A stretch of 13,239 nt of DNA, from positions 1-13,239 of the forward strand of contig DROE01000204.1 of NCBI GenBank assembly GCA_011322005.1, written 5' to 3'. Numbering within the stretch: the stretch's first letter is position 1; every line of letters begins with the position of its first letter. Shown in pieces: positions 7,225-13,116 of the stretch. The notes beneath the pieces are model-generated. The model saw only the letters and a list, made by a program, of their open reading frames with translations. It made no database searches and was not told the origin of the DNA. The DNA is from Devosia sp. (GTDB lineage Bacteria; Pseudomonadota; Alphaproteobacteria; Rhizobiales; Devosiaceae). A program made the translations under genes and the position numbers.

Positions 7225-7812
7225 TTAGAACAGCTCGATATCATCCGTGGACACCTCCACTTTCTGACGGTCGGCGATGGCCATTTCTTCCCTTGCCACG
7301 GTTTTTCCCGCTGCCGCATCAAGCCGCTTGACGAATACGCGTCCCTGGACCGGCCTGAACATCAGGCGGCGCGCAAAAGTGCCTCCCAGATCCTCTCCGG
7401 CTATCTCATATCCCTCGCTGGCCAGGAAGCCGCGCACGAATTCGGCGTTTTTTGCACCGACATCAGCAAGTGATGAATTTATGTTGCCTCCCCCGAATAC
7501 CTTTATCTCAAGGTTGGACTTTCTGCCGCTGCCCTCACCAAGCACCTTGTTGATGAGCTGTTCCATCGCAAATGCGCCATAACGTGCCGAAGCACCGTAG
7601 CGGTCGCGGGCCGCACCGGATTGTTCGGCCAACAGAAAGTGGTTCATGCCGCCAATCCGGGCAACCCGGTCGCGCACACATGCGGCAATGCACGAACCAA
7701 GAACCGTGGTAAGGGTGGCTTCAAGATCTCCGGAGACGTGGCAGTCTCCCTGATGCACATTGGTGATACGGCCACGCTCCAAGCCTTGCGGCGCTGCTCT
7801 GGCTAACGACAT
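7225..7812 (-). CDS. cheD: CheD chemoreceptor glutamine deamidase
   Basis: 195 residues. The Thr-Cys-His catalytic set of CheD is present with family spacing: T35, C41 (TTVLGSCIAACV) and H58 (GGMNHFLL), that is 6 and 17 residues apart, the same as in the Thermotoga enzyme. RYG..AMEQLIN, KVFGGGN and DLGG..ARRLMFRPVQGRV are further CheD motifs. It converts selected receptor Gln residues to Glu, tuning the methylation sites used by CheR and CheB. It appears to be the first gene of the cheD-cheR-cheB-cheY series, about 37 bases downstream of a likely transcription start. No CheC gene is in view, so the CheC-CheD regulation known in Bacillus and Thermotoga need not apply. The protein extends past the core domain with an acidic tail ending DDIELF, similar to the tail of the neighbouring small protein at 7986-8339. 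Confidence 0.95.
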   Translation of the reverse strand: MSLARAAPQGLERGRITNVHQGDCHVSGDLEATLTTVLGSCIAACVRDRVARIGGMNHFLLAEQSGAARDRYGASARYGAFAMEQLINKVLGEGSGRKSNLEIKVFGGGNINSSLADVGAKNAEFVRGFLASEGYEIAGEDLGGTFARRLMFRPVQGRVFVKRLDAAAGKTVAREEMAIADRQKVEVSTDDIELF

Positions 7813-7848
7813 CAGTTTCCGCTCCGGGCGTTTTCGTTGCGCGACTTA

Positions 7849-7890
7849 AGACAAATTTATAGCCCCGGACAGGTTAGTGAAGTGCTAACC
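7849..7890 (-). promoter_or_regulatory. Candidate promoter and activator site of the cheD operon
   Basis: On the minus strand GGTTAG-CACTTCA-CTAACC is followed 10 bases later by TATAAA (7861-7856), a good -10 hexamer, with transcription expected to start near 7849 and cheD translation at 7812. No good -35 sequence exists at the right distance; instead the TTAG-N7-CTAAC element occupies that place. This resembles promoters where CtrA binds a TTAA-N7-TTAAC site overlapping the -35 region. The element differs from that consensus in each half, so the regulator is only a suggestion. Confidence 0.45.
7872..7890. repeat. Inverted repeat between the divergent cheD and small-protein genes
   Basis: GGTTAGTGAAGTGCTAACC is a perfect 6-base inverted repeat around a 7-base centre, in the 173-base region shared by the divergent starts at 7812 (minus) and 7986 (plus). 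A symmetric site here could regulate both genes. On the plus strand it ends CTAACCAT, one base from the TTAACCAT half-site described for CtrA in Caulobacter. Confidence 0.5.
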
Positions 7891-7985
7891 ATCGTGTTAT
7901 TTACCTGAGTATTTCCACGGAGCCGCAGACCGGTATTAGGAATTGCCCTCTATCGTGGGTTGCGACACATTGGGGAACCCTGCGC

Positions 7986-8339
7986 ATGGCGCTTAAAAGA
8001 CTTGCAACCGAACTGGATGAGACCGTTCGCCAGACCCGGGAGATGGTTGTCGAACTCAACGATGCGCTGATTGCGCTTCTGGACACAACCAACTCGGATG
8101 CCGCCGCCCGCCTGGACGCCACCCAGCGCCTGCTCGTCGGATTACAGGCCCAGGACCGAATTGAGCAGCGTTGTTCCAATATCATTTCCGCCATCCACCA
8201 GATGGACCGGACCGGACTGGCCTTCAATGAGGATGAGTCTGACAAAATCTGGGAAAACCTGAGCCTTGACGAACTCTCCAAGCCCGAGCTTTCCGGCGTG
8301 TCTGCACAAGGAACCGGCGGGGATGTCGATCTGTTTTGA
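7986..8339 (+). CDS. Small CheZ/CheT-like protein with DxxxQ phosphatase motif
   Basis: 117 residues, the only plus-strand gene in the window. The ATG at 7986 has GGGGA about 10 bases upstream. Residues 2-34 and 38-77 read as two long amphipathic helices joined by a short turn (TTNSD), a helical hairpin like the core of CheZ. The second helix contains AQDRIEQRCSNII, with D57 and Q61 giving the DxxxQ motif whose Asp and Gln act in CheZ-type dephosphorylation of CheY~P. A flexible linker then leads to the C-terminal peptide GGDVDLF, as CheZ carries a CheY-binding peptide at its C-terminus. The size and motif also fit S. meliloti CheT, a DxxxQ protein that dephosphorylates CheY1~P and binds CheR. 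It sits between cheW (convergent) and cheD (divergent). The coding frame is supported by the helical pattern, location and ribosome binding site; the function is inferred. Confidence 0.8.
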   Translation: MALKRLATELDETVRQTREMVVELNDALIALLDTTNSDAAARLDATQRLLVGLQAQDRIEQRCSNIISAIHQMDRTGLAFNEDESDKIWENLSLDELSKPELSGVSAQGTGGDVDLF

Positions 8340-8362
8340 GTCCGCGCAGCGTAAAGGCGCCG

Positions 8363-8379
8363 GGCCGCCAGTTGCGGCC
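8363..8379. terminator. Weak hairpin between the convergent small-protein and cheW genes
   Basis: GGCCGC-CAGTT-GCGGCC forms a perfect 6-base-pair stem with a 5-base loop, 23 bases after the plus-strand stop codon. Only a short pyrimidine stretch (GTTTCCCT) follows on the plus strand and CCTTTAC further along on the minus strand. It may help end both convergent transcripts but is not a strong intrinsic terminator. Confidence 0.4.
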
Positions 8380-8440
8380 TGACAGTTTCCCTCAGACCGT
8401 TCAACAGCGTGGGGGGCCTGCCCCTGGTCCGCTTCGTGCT

Positions 8441-8457
8441 TAGATTGAATCAATCTA
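8441..8457. repeat. Palindrome overlapping the cheW stop codon
   Basis: TAGATTG-AAT-CAATCTA is a perfect 7-base inverted repeat with a 3-base centre; its last three bases are the cheW stop codon read on the minus strand. No T-run follows on either strand. It is AT-rich compared with its surroundings and could be a protein-binding site or an mRNA 3' end hairpin. Confidence 0.5.
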
Positions 8458-8940
8458 GCTTTCGGTGTTGGTTCCGGCAACTATCGCGTCAAGGTCAATC
8501 AGGCCCACCATCTTGTTGTCATGGGTGACAATGCCGTTGAGCAATTCAGAATCCAGATTATTCCCTTCGGGCACTCCGTGCACATCGCTCTGCGAAACAC
8601 TCAAGATATCGCTCACCGCATCGACCAGAATACCAACCCATTTCTCCCCAACAGACAGTACCACCACCACATGGTTTTTGGTCGGGCTGGTAATGCCGTC
8701 GCCAAAGCGGGCCCGCAGATCAAATATCGGAACGATCGTACCGCGCAGATTTATCACCCCGCGCACATACTCCTGCGTGTTGGGCAGCGGCGTGGCTCCG
8801 TTCCAGGCGCGAATTTCGCGCACTGTAGTGATTTCCACTCCGTAAACCTGCTCCCCGATGAGAAATGCTATGAGCTGCATGGTATTACCCGAAGCCGGGT
8901 CGTGCCCGTCATTTTCGTCCCGTTGCTCGAATGCCTGCAT
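8455..8940 (-). CDS. cheW: CheW chemotaxis coupling protein
   Basis: 161 residues from the ATG at 8940. This start is preferred over the TTG two codons upstream because GAGAGG lies 6 bases ahead of the ATG. After a polar N-terminal extension of about 18 residues, the CheW domain begins (MQLIAFLIGEQVYGVEI). It includes the signature PLPNTQEYVRGVINLRGTIV with PIFDLRARFG following, and ends near LIDLDAIVA. CheW joins the receptor tip to the P5 domain of CheA in the signalling array. It is the last gene of the STAS-cheY-cheA-cheW operon, 23 bases after cheA, and faces the plus-strand DxxxQ gene. All core CheW features are present. Confidence 0.95.
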   Translation of the reverse strand: MQAFEQRDENDGHDPASGNTMQLIAFLIGEQVYGVEITTVREIRAWNGATPLPNTQEYVRGVINLRGTIVPIFDLRARFGDGITSPTKNHVVVVLSVGEKWVGILVDAVSDILSVSQSDVHGVPEGNNLDSELLNGIVTHDNKMVGLIDLDAIVAGTNTES

Positions 8941-8963
8941 AATCAACCTCTCTTCACGCCATA

Positions 8964-11246
8964 TCAGGCGGCTGTTTGTTGTTCCTTGGGGGCTTTTAGA
9001 CCCTGCACATCAACAATAAGGGCAACGCTGCCATCCCCCAGAATGGTTCCGCCCGCTATACCGCCAATACGCCGGAAGTTTTCCTCCAAGCTCTTGATGA
9101 CCACTTGTTGCTGGCCGACAATCTGGTCAACCATCAGAGCGACCTTTGAGCCGCCCTCGGCCTCGCAAAGCACCACGAAACGGTCCTTGGCGGGAACCTC
9201 CGTAGTCATTCCGAATCTGCAGGCCAAGTCAATCACATGCACATATTCGCCCCGCACCTGCAACACCTGTCGCCCGCTGGGCCCCTGGCCGAACTCGGCA
9301 CGCCGGCACTGCAGCGTTTCAACGATGGAACTCAGGGGAACGACATAGGGCACCCCCGCGACCTCCACCAGCATCACATCCAGAACCGCCAGAGTCAGGG
9401 GCAGACGCAATTGCATGCGGGTGCCCTTGCCCGGCGTTGAACGCACATGTACCGAGCCTCCGATTTTCTTGATGTTGGAGATGACAACATCCATGCCTAC
9501 TCCGCGCCCTGAAATGTCCGAAACCGCGCTTGCGGTGGAAAACCCCGGGGCAAACACCAACTCATCTATCTGTTCATCGCTCAATTGCTGGTCGGCGCTG
9601 ACAACACCTTTTTCGCGGGCCAGATTGAGCACCCGCTCACGGTTGATTCCCCCTCCATCATCTTCAACCGCAATGATGATATTGCCTCCGGACTGTTCGG
9701 CGGACAGTTGGATGATGCCCTCTTCAGGTTTTCCAGCCTCCACCCGGTCCTCGGGTTGTTCGATCCCGTGGTCAGCGGAATTCCGGATCATGTGGGTCAG
9801 GGGATCACTGAGCTGCTCGATGATGGTTTTGTCAATTTCGGTATGCTCACCAACCATTTCAAGGCGGATTTTTTTCCCCGTCTTGGCATTGAGTTCACGC
9901 ACCAGGCGAGGCATGCGCGAAAACACCGACTTCACCGGTTGTGCGCGAATAGCCATCACAGCGTCCTGCAATCCACGGGTGGTTTGCGCCAGCACTTCAA
10001 CACCGCGTACCAGTTCCTGATACTGCGCCCTGAGCCGGTCATCCATCTGCTGGGTGAGCATGGACTGGGTGATCACCAGTTCGCCAACCATGTTGACAAC
10101 CCGGTCGACTTTTTCAAGGTCCACCCGGATGGTCTGGATTGCACTGGTTTTGGCCGGCGCAGGACTTGCCTTTTTTGCCGGCTCCGGTGGCGCTGCGGAC
10201 GCCTTCTTCTCCCCTGCCCCGCCCTGGGCATCAGCAGTCGGTGCGGGTTCGATTTCCGCCGCTAGGTCGGCAAAACTGACCACCTTGCCCTCTTCTTCAC
10301 CGGACTGCCCCGATCCGGTTGCAGCTTGATCATCAACAGCCGGTACGGAGGTCTGGTTCCCCTGTTCACCAAGCTCGGAGACGCCGTTGTCAGCGTCCTG
10401 GCCGGCAACCTCCAGTTCGGCAGCAACCTGCCCGTTTCGGCGCTCCACAATCAGTTCACAATCGCCCTCGACGAATTCAAAGACTTCACGAATATCCTCT
10501 TCGCTGGTATTTTGCGAAGCAAGGGTAACTTCCCAGTTGCAATAGACACCAAAAGGATCGAAATCTCCCAGCGGAGGCATCTTGGTCAGGTTCGCCTTGA
10601 TGCGGGCATCTCCAAGTTCCATCAGTTCACGAAACAGCAACAGCGGATCATTGGCCCGTTCATATAGCCTGGCGAATGGCGTCAGCTTGACGTACCAGTG
10701 TTCGCCCTCTCCCGGCTCCATCGGCGCGGTGTCAAAACTGTCGGGCCGCTCCTCATCGCAAGGCGTTTCAGATACCGGTTTTTCAGGCTGATCATCGTCT
10801 CCAACCTGCACCATTACGGGTGTGAACTCGATGTCGAATTCCTCCATGGGCGCGTCATCTTCTTCGCCCGCATACATCTTGAAGGCAGCAAGCTCTTCCG
10901 CTCCATAATCTTCGGCCAGTTCCACCCCATCCCGGGCCGCTCCCACAAAATCAGCCACCAGATCGTTGGAGCGGATGCAAAGTGAGACGACCTCTTCGCT
11001 CATTTCCACCCGGCCATCGCGCACGAAGTCAAGCATGGTTTCAAATGAGTGAGCAAACTCGACAAGCTGTTCAAAGCCGAAGGCTCCCGCACCGCCCTTG
11101 ATGGAATGAATGGCCCGGAATACGGCATTCAACCGGTCGGCGTCGTGGTCACCTTCCTGGATTGCGATAAACTGTTCTTCAAGCTCTGCCAGAAGCTCCG
11201 AGCACTCATCAAAATAGGTGGCTTTGAATTCGTCAAGTTCACTCAT
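8964..11246 (-). CDS. cheA: CheA chemotaxis histidine kinase
   Basis: 760 residues with the complete CheA domain order. P1 is the histidine phosphotransfer domain with phosphoacceptor H47 in AIHSIKGGAGAFGF. An acidic linker follows, then a P2-like regulator-docking domain (about 183-270, WYVKLTPFARLYERANDPLL). A long Gln/Ala/Pro-rich linker runs to about 368. P3, the dimerisation domain, is about 370-435 (VDRVVNMVGELVITQSML). P4, the ATP-binding kinase domain, is about 436-615, with N-box N489 (HMIRNSADHGIE), G1 VEDDGGG (527-533), the F-box FAPGFSTA and G2 GRGVGMD (580-586). P5, the CheW-like domain, is about 617-750. It autophosphorylates under receptor control and passes phosphate to CheB and the CheYs. 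It lies 35 bases after cheY and 23 before cheW. The P2 boundary is judged by eye. Confidence 0.97.
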   Translation of the reverse strand: MSELDEFKATYFDECSELLAELEEQFIAIQEGDHDADRLNAVFRAIHSIKGGAGAFGFEQLVEFAHSFETMLDFVRDGRVEMSEEVVSLCIRSNDLVADFVGAARDGVELAEDYGAEELAAFKMYAGEEDDAPMEEFDIEFTPVMVQVGDDDQPEKPVSETPCDEERPDSFDTAPMEPGEGEHWYVKLTPFARLYERANDPLLLFRELMELGDARIKANLTKMPPLGDFDPFGVYCNWEVTLASQNTSEEDIREVFEFVEGDCELIVERRNGQVAAELEVAGQDADNGVSELGEQGNQTSVPAVDDQAATGSGQSGEEEGKVVSFADLAAEIEPAPTADAQGGAGEKKASAAPPEPAKKASPAPAKTSAIQTIRVDLEKVDRVVNMVGELVITQSMLTQQMDDRLRAQYQELVRGVEVLAQTTRGLQDAVMAIRAQPVKSVFSRMPRLVRELNAKTGKKIRLEMVGEHTEIDKTIIEQLSDPLTHMIRNSADHGIEQPEDRVEAGKPEEGIIQLSAEQSGGNIIIAVEDDGGGINRERVLNLAREKGVVSADQQLSDEQIDELVFAPGFSTASAVSDISGRGVGMDVVISNIKKIGGSVHVRSTPGKGTRMQLRLPLTLAVLDVMLVEVAGVPYVVPLSSIVETLQCRRAEFGQGPSGRQVLQVRGEYVHVIDLACRFGMTTEVPAKDRFVVLCEAEGGSKVALMVDQIVGQQQVVIKSLEENFRRIGGIAGGTILGDGSVALIVDVQGLKAPKEQQTAA

Positions 11247-11281
11247 GAAAGTGCTACCATTATCCCTTTTCGCTGGAACAC

Positions 11282-11641
11282 CTAGTGCACCACCCTGTTT
11301 ATGACGCTGACCAGCTTTGCCGGATCAAAAGGTTTCACGATCCAGCCCGTTCCGCCCGCAGACCTGCCCTGATCCCTTTTCTCCTGGCTGGTTTCTGTTG
11401 TGAGAATGAGTATGGGCAGGCTCTGGTGCTCGCCCTTGGCGCGCACATTTCTGATAAACTCAATGCCATCCATCACCGGCATGTTGATATCGGTAATCAC
11501 CACATCAACATCGCTCCCGGCCAGCACATCCAGCCCCTGCTGGCCGTCCATTGCCTGAAGCACCTCAAAGCCCGCGGCCTTCAGGGTATGTTCGAGCATG
11601 GCAAGAATTGTGCGTGAGTCATCTACAGTCAGAACGCGCAT
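11282..11641 (-). CDS. cheY: CheY response regulator, CheY1-like (candidate phosphate sink)
   Basis: 119 residues from the ATG at 11641 with GGGAA 6 bases upstream. The frame is open further back, but those codons overlap the STAS gene and encode a hydrophobic stretch foreign to CheY. Receiver-domain residues are D7/D8 (TVDDSRT), phosphoacceptor D51 (ITDINMPVMDG), the switch Thr in LTTETS (81-82) and K103 in GWIVKPFDP. The aromatic switch position is Trp100 instead of Tyr. It starts 1 base after the STAS gene stop and directly precedes cheA, the same position as cheY1 in S. meliloti, where CheY1 drains phosphate from CheY2 through CheA. That role is inferred from synteny; both CheYs carry all catalytic residues. 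Confidence 0.94.
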   Translation of the reverse strand: MRVLTVDDSRTILAMLEHTLKAAGFEVLQAMDGQQGLDVLAGSDVDVVITDINMPVMDGIEFIRNVRAKGEHQSLPILILTTETSQEKRDQGRSAGGTGWIVKPFDPAKLVSVINRVVH

Positions 11642-11642
11642 G

Positions 11643-11936
11643 TCAGTTCCCTTTGCGGAAATTGGAGAAAATTTCGCTAAAGCCCAGGCGTTCAACCGCC
11701 TCGCTAAATGCATCGCTTTGGTCAGAAACAACAAAACCAACACCAAAACCGGCAGCAGTTTGACTGGCACAAACCAACATAAGCAAAGAGTTGGTCGCCA
11801 CGCGCTGCACCGGGGCGGCGTTTAGTTCCACATCGCCCTCGTCCATGGCATTCATCAGCCATTCGCGCACATTGTCCATACTGTCCAGATCAATGACCGG
11901 AGGAAGGTCAAGAACCTGCGCTGTTCGTGCTGCCAT
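11643..11936 (-). CDS. STAS-domain protein at the head of the cheA operon (CheS-like)
   Basis: 97 residues. The order VIDLDSMDNVREWLMNAMDE, a beta strand VELNAAPVQRVAT, the helix NSLLMLVCASQTAAG, a strand GVGFVVSDQSDAFSEAVE and the ending RLGFSEIF fit a single STAS (anti-anti-sigma type) fold. The place of the D-S-S-G phosphorylation motif reads A47-T48-N49-S50, so the regulated Ser of SpoIIAA is replaced by Asn and classical switching by phosphorylation is unlikely. In S. meliloti the similarly sized CheS, encoded just before cheY1-cheA, strengthens CheA-CheY1 binding; size, position and neighbours match here. Homology to CheS itself is inferred from size and synteny. The ATG at 11936 uses GGGCGGG, which lies inside a hairpin, as ribosome binding site. 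Confidence 0.82.
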   Translation of the reverse strand: MAARTAQVLDLPPVIDLDSMDNVREWLMNAMDEGDVELNAAPVQRVATNSLLMLVCASQTAAGFGVGFVVSDQSDAFSEAVERLGFSEIFSNFRKGN

Positions 11937-11940
11937 AAGT

Positions 11941-11971
11941 AAAAACCCGCCCGAAAAATTTCGTAGGCGAG
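11941..11971 (-). promoter_or_regulatory. Terminator-like hairpin containing the STAS gene ribosome binding site
   Basis: On the minus strand CTCGCC (11971-11966) pairs with GGGCGG (11951-11946). After a TA bulge, CGAA pairs with TTCG around a small loop, and TTTTT (11945-11941) follows directly, then ACTT and the ATG at 11936. The shape is that of an intrinsic terminator. The GGGCGGG strand is also the best ribosome binding site for the STAS gene. It may end the upstream hydrolase transcript, attenuate the chemotaxis operon, or control its translation. Confidence 0.55.
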
Positions 11972-11984
11972 TTTCTGTCAGAAC

Positions 11985-12001
11985 GGTTTATAAACCCCTA
12001 A
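11985..12001 (-). promoter_or_regulatory. Palindromic TATAAA site upstream of the STAS-cheY-cheA-cheW operon
   Basis: The minus strand reads TTAGGGGTTTATAAACC, containing the perfect 12-base palindrome GGTTTATAAACC. TATAAA could serve as a -10 element, although no good -35 is found 16-18 bases upstream. The same stretch parses as TTAG-N7-TAAACC, similar to the TTAG-N7-CTAACC element ahead of cheD. Promoter or operator status is inferred from position and symmetry. Confidence 0.38.
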
Positions 12002-12075
12002 TATCGCGGGAATGCATTGCTCGCATAGCCAAAAATTCCGGAACCACTGTCAGAAACAGGGAAGCAGGCACCGGC

Positions 12076-13116
12076 TCATCCGGCAAGCGCCCTGATGATC
12101 TCTTCCTGGTCTACATCTGCAATTTTTTCGGGTTGCCAGCGTGGCGACCGGTCCTTGTCGACCAATACCGCCCGCACCCCTTCCGCAAAATCATCCCGGC
12201 GCACCATCAGATGCGCCAGTCGCAGGTCACGGGCCAGAACAGCGCTGATTTCCGAGTCGGCAGTTGCGGCCTTGCGACTGAGCACATGCACCCACATCGA
12301 GGTCGGGCACCGGGTTTGAATCAGATGCACAATGCGGTTCAGGGCCTCAGAACTCTGCGATGCACCAACCAGTCGCCCGATGATTTCGCTGCAATCCTCA
12401 GGCTCAAAACAATCGGCGTGAGTATCGGCAAGCAAGCAGAACTCCGGCCTTCCCCCCCCGCCTTCGCCCTCGCCGACAAGCTCTTGAAGCGCCGCGTGGG
12501 CGTTAGCGTCATTGCCTGCATCAACAATCCGCTCGCCAAAGGCTTTGAATTCTTCCGCCTTCACCATCCGGTCGGCCAGATTAAGCGCAACAGCGTCCGC
12601 CGCACCCACAACATCGCCGCTCAGCATGAACATCAAAGCCCGCTGCCGGGGCACTGCGGCGAGCAGGGACTGCGCCCCCACATCGCAAAAAAAGCCTATG
12701 GCGGTCTCAGGCATGGCGAAGCGCGACCCTTCGTGGGTAAAGCGGTATTTTGCGTGGCCCGCCAGCCCGATACCCCCACCCATCACCGCTCCGTGAGTAA
12801 GGGCGGCGAGGGGCTTGGGATAGGTCGCAATCATCTTGTTGACGCTGTATTCCAGAGCAAAAAAAGCGTCCGCCTGTTCAGCCCGCCCCTCAAGAACAGC
12901 GCTTCGCGTCCAGCGCACATCGCCCCCGGCACAAAAGCCCCGTTTGCCCTCCCCTTCGAAAACGACGAGCGAAATACTGTCGTCCGCAGCCCAGTCGGTT
13001 AACTTTTGATGGATGGAGGCCATCATTTCCGGATTAAGCGCGTTGATGGCTTCGGGCCGGTTCAGGCGAAGGATTGCCACGGCCCCTTCAATGCTGGTTT
13101 TTATCAAATCATTCAT
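12076..13116 (-). CDS. 3-hydroxyisobutyryl-CoA hydrolase-like protein (enoyl-CoA hydratase superfamily)
   Basis: 346 residues, the length of 3-hydroxyisobutyryl-CoA hydrolases rather than of the shorter (about 260-residue) enoyl-CoA hydratases. The crotonase core shows LNRPEAINALN (18-28), the first oxyanion-hole strand GFCAGGDV (60-67), the second glycine cluster GAVMGGGIGL (109-118) and MPETAIGFFCDVGA (135-148), where E137 and D145 hold the family's catalytic acidic positions. The C-terminal half ends with the subfamily signature VLVDKDRSPRWQP. In valine degradation the enzyme hydrolyses 3-hydroxyisobutyryl-CoA to 3-hydroxyisobutyrate and CoA in the cytoplasm. FFCDVG replaces the more common LFPDVG. 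A glycine- and glutamate-rich loop (GEGEGGGGRP) lies near residues 235-245. The ribosome binding site before the ATG at 13116 is weak. No clear terminator follows until the hairpin before the STAS gene. Confidence 0.87.
   Translation of the reverse strand: MNDLIKTSIEGAVAILRLNRPEAINALNPEMMASIHQKLTDWAADDSISLVVFEGEGKRGFCAGGDVRWTRSAVLEGRAEQADAFFALEYSVNKMIATYPKPLAALTHGAVMGGGIGLAGHAKYRFTHEGSRFAMPETAIGFFCDVGAQSLLAAVPRQRALMFMLSGDVVGAADAVALNLADRMVKAEEFKAFGERIVDAGNDANAHAALQELVGEGEGGGGRPEFCLLADTHADCFEPEDCSEIIGRLVGASQSSEALNRIVHLIQTRCPTSMWVHVLSRKAATADSEISAVLARDLRLAHLMVRRDDFAEGVRAVLVDKDRSPRWQPEKIADVDQEEIIRALAG

Noticed and set aside
7901..8404. 167-codon open frame on the minus strand opposite the DxxxQ protein
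   Set aside because: Its translation is Arg/Ser-rich without a domain pattern, whereas the plus-strand frame has helical periodicity, a ribosome binding site, the DxxxQ motif and a natural C-terminal peptide.
11642..11770. N-terminal extension of the CheY at 11282-11641 with a hydrophobic, signal-like stretch
   Set aside because: The extension overlaps the STAS coding sequence; the ATG at 11641 has a ribosome binding site and gives a standard CheY length.
11791..13002. 403-codon open frame on the plus strand
   Set aside because: It is antisense to the hydrolase gene for most of its length, its translation has no recognisable domain and is rich in His, Pro and Arg, and the opposite frame carries clear crotonase motifs.
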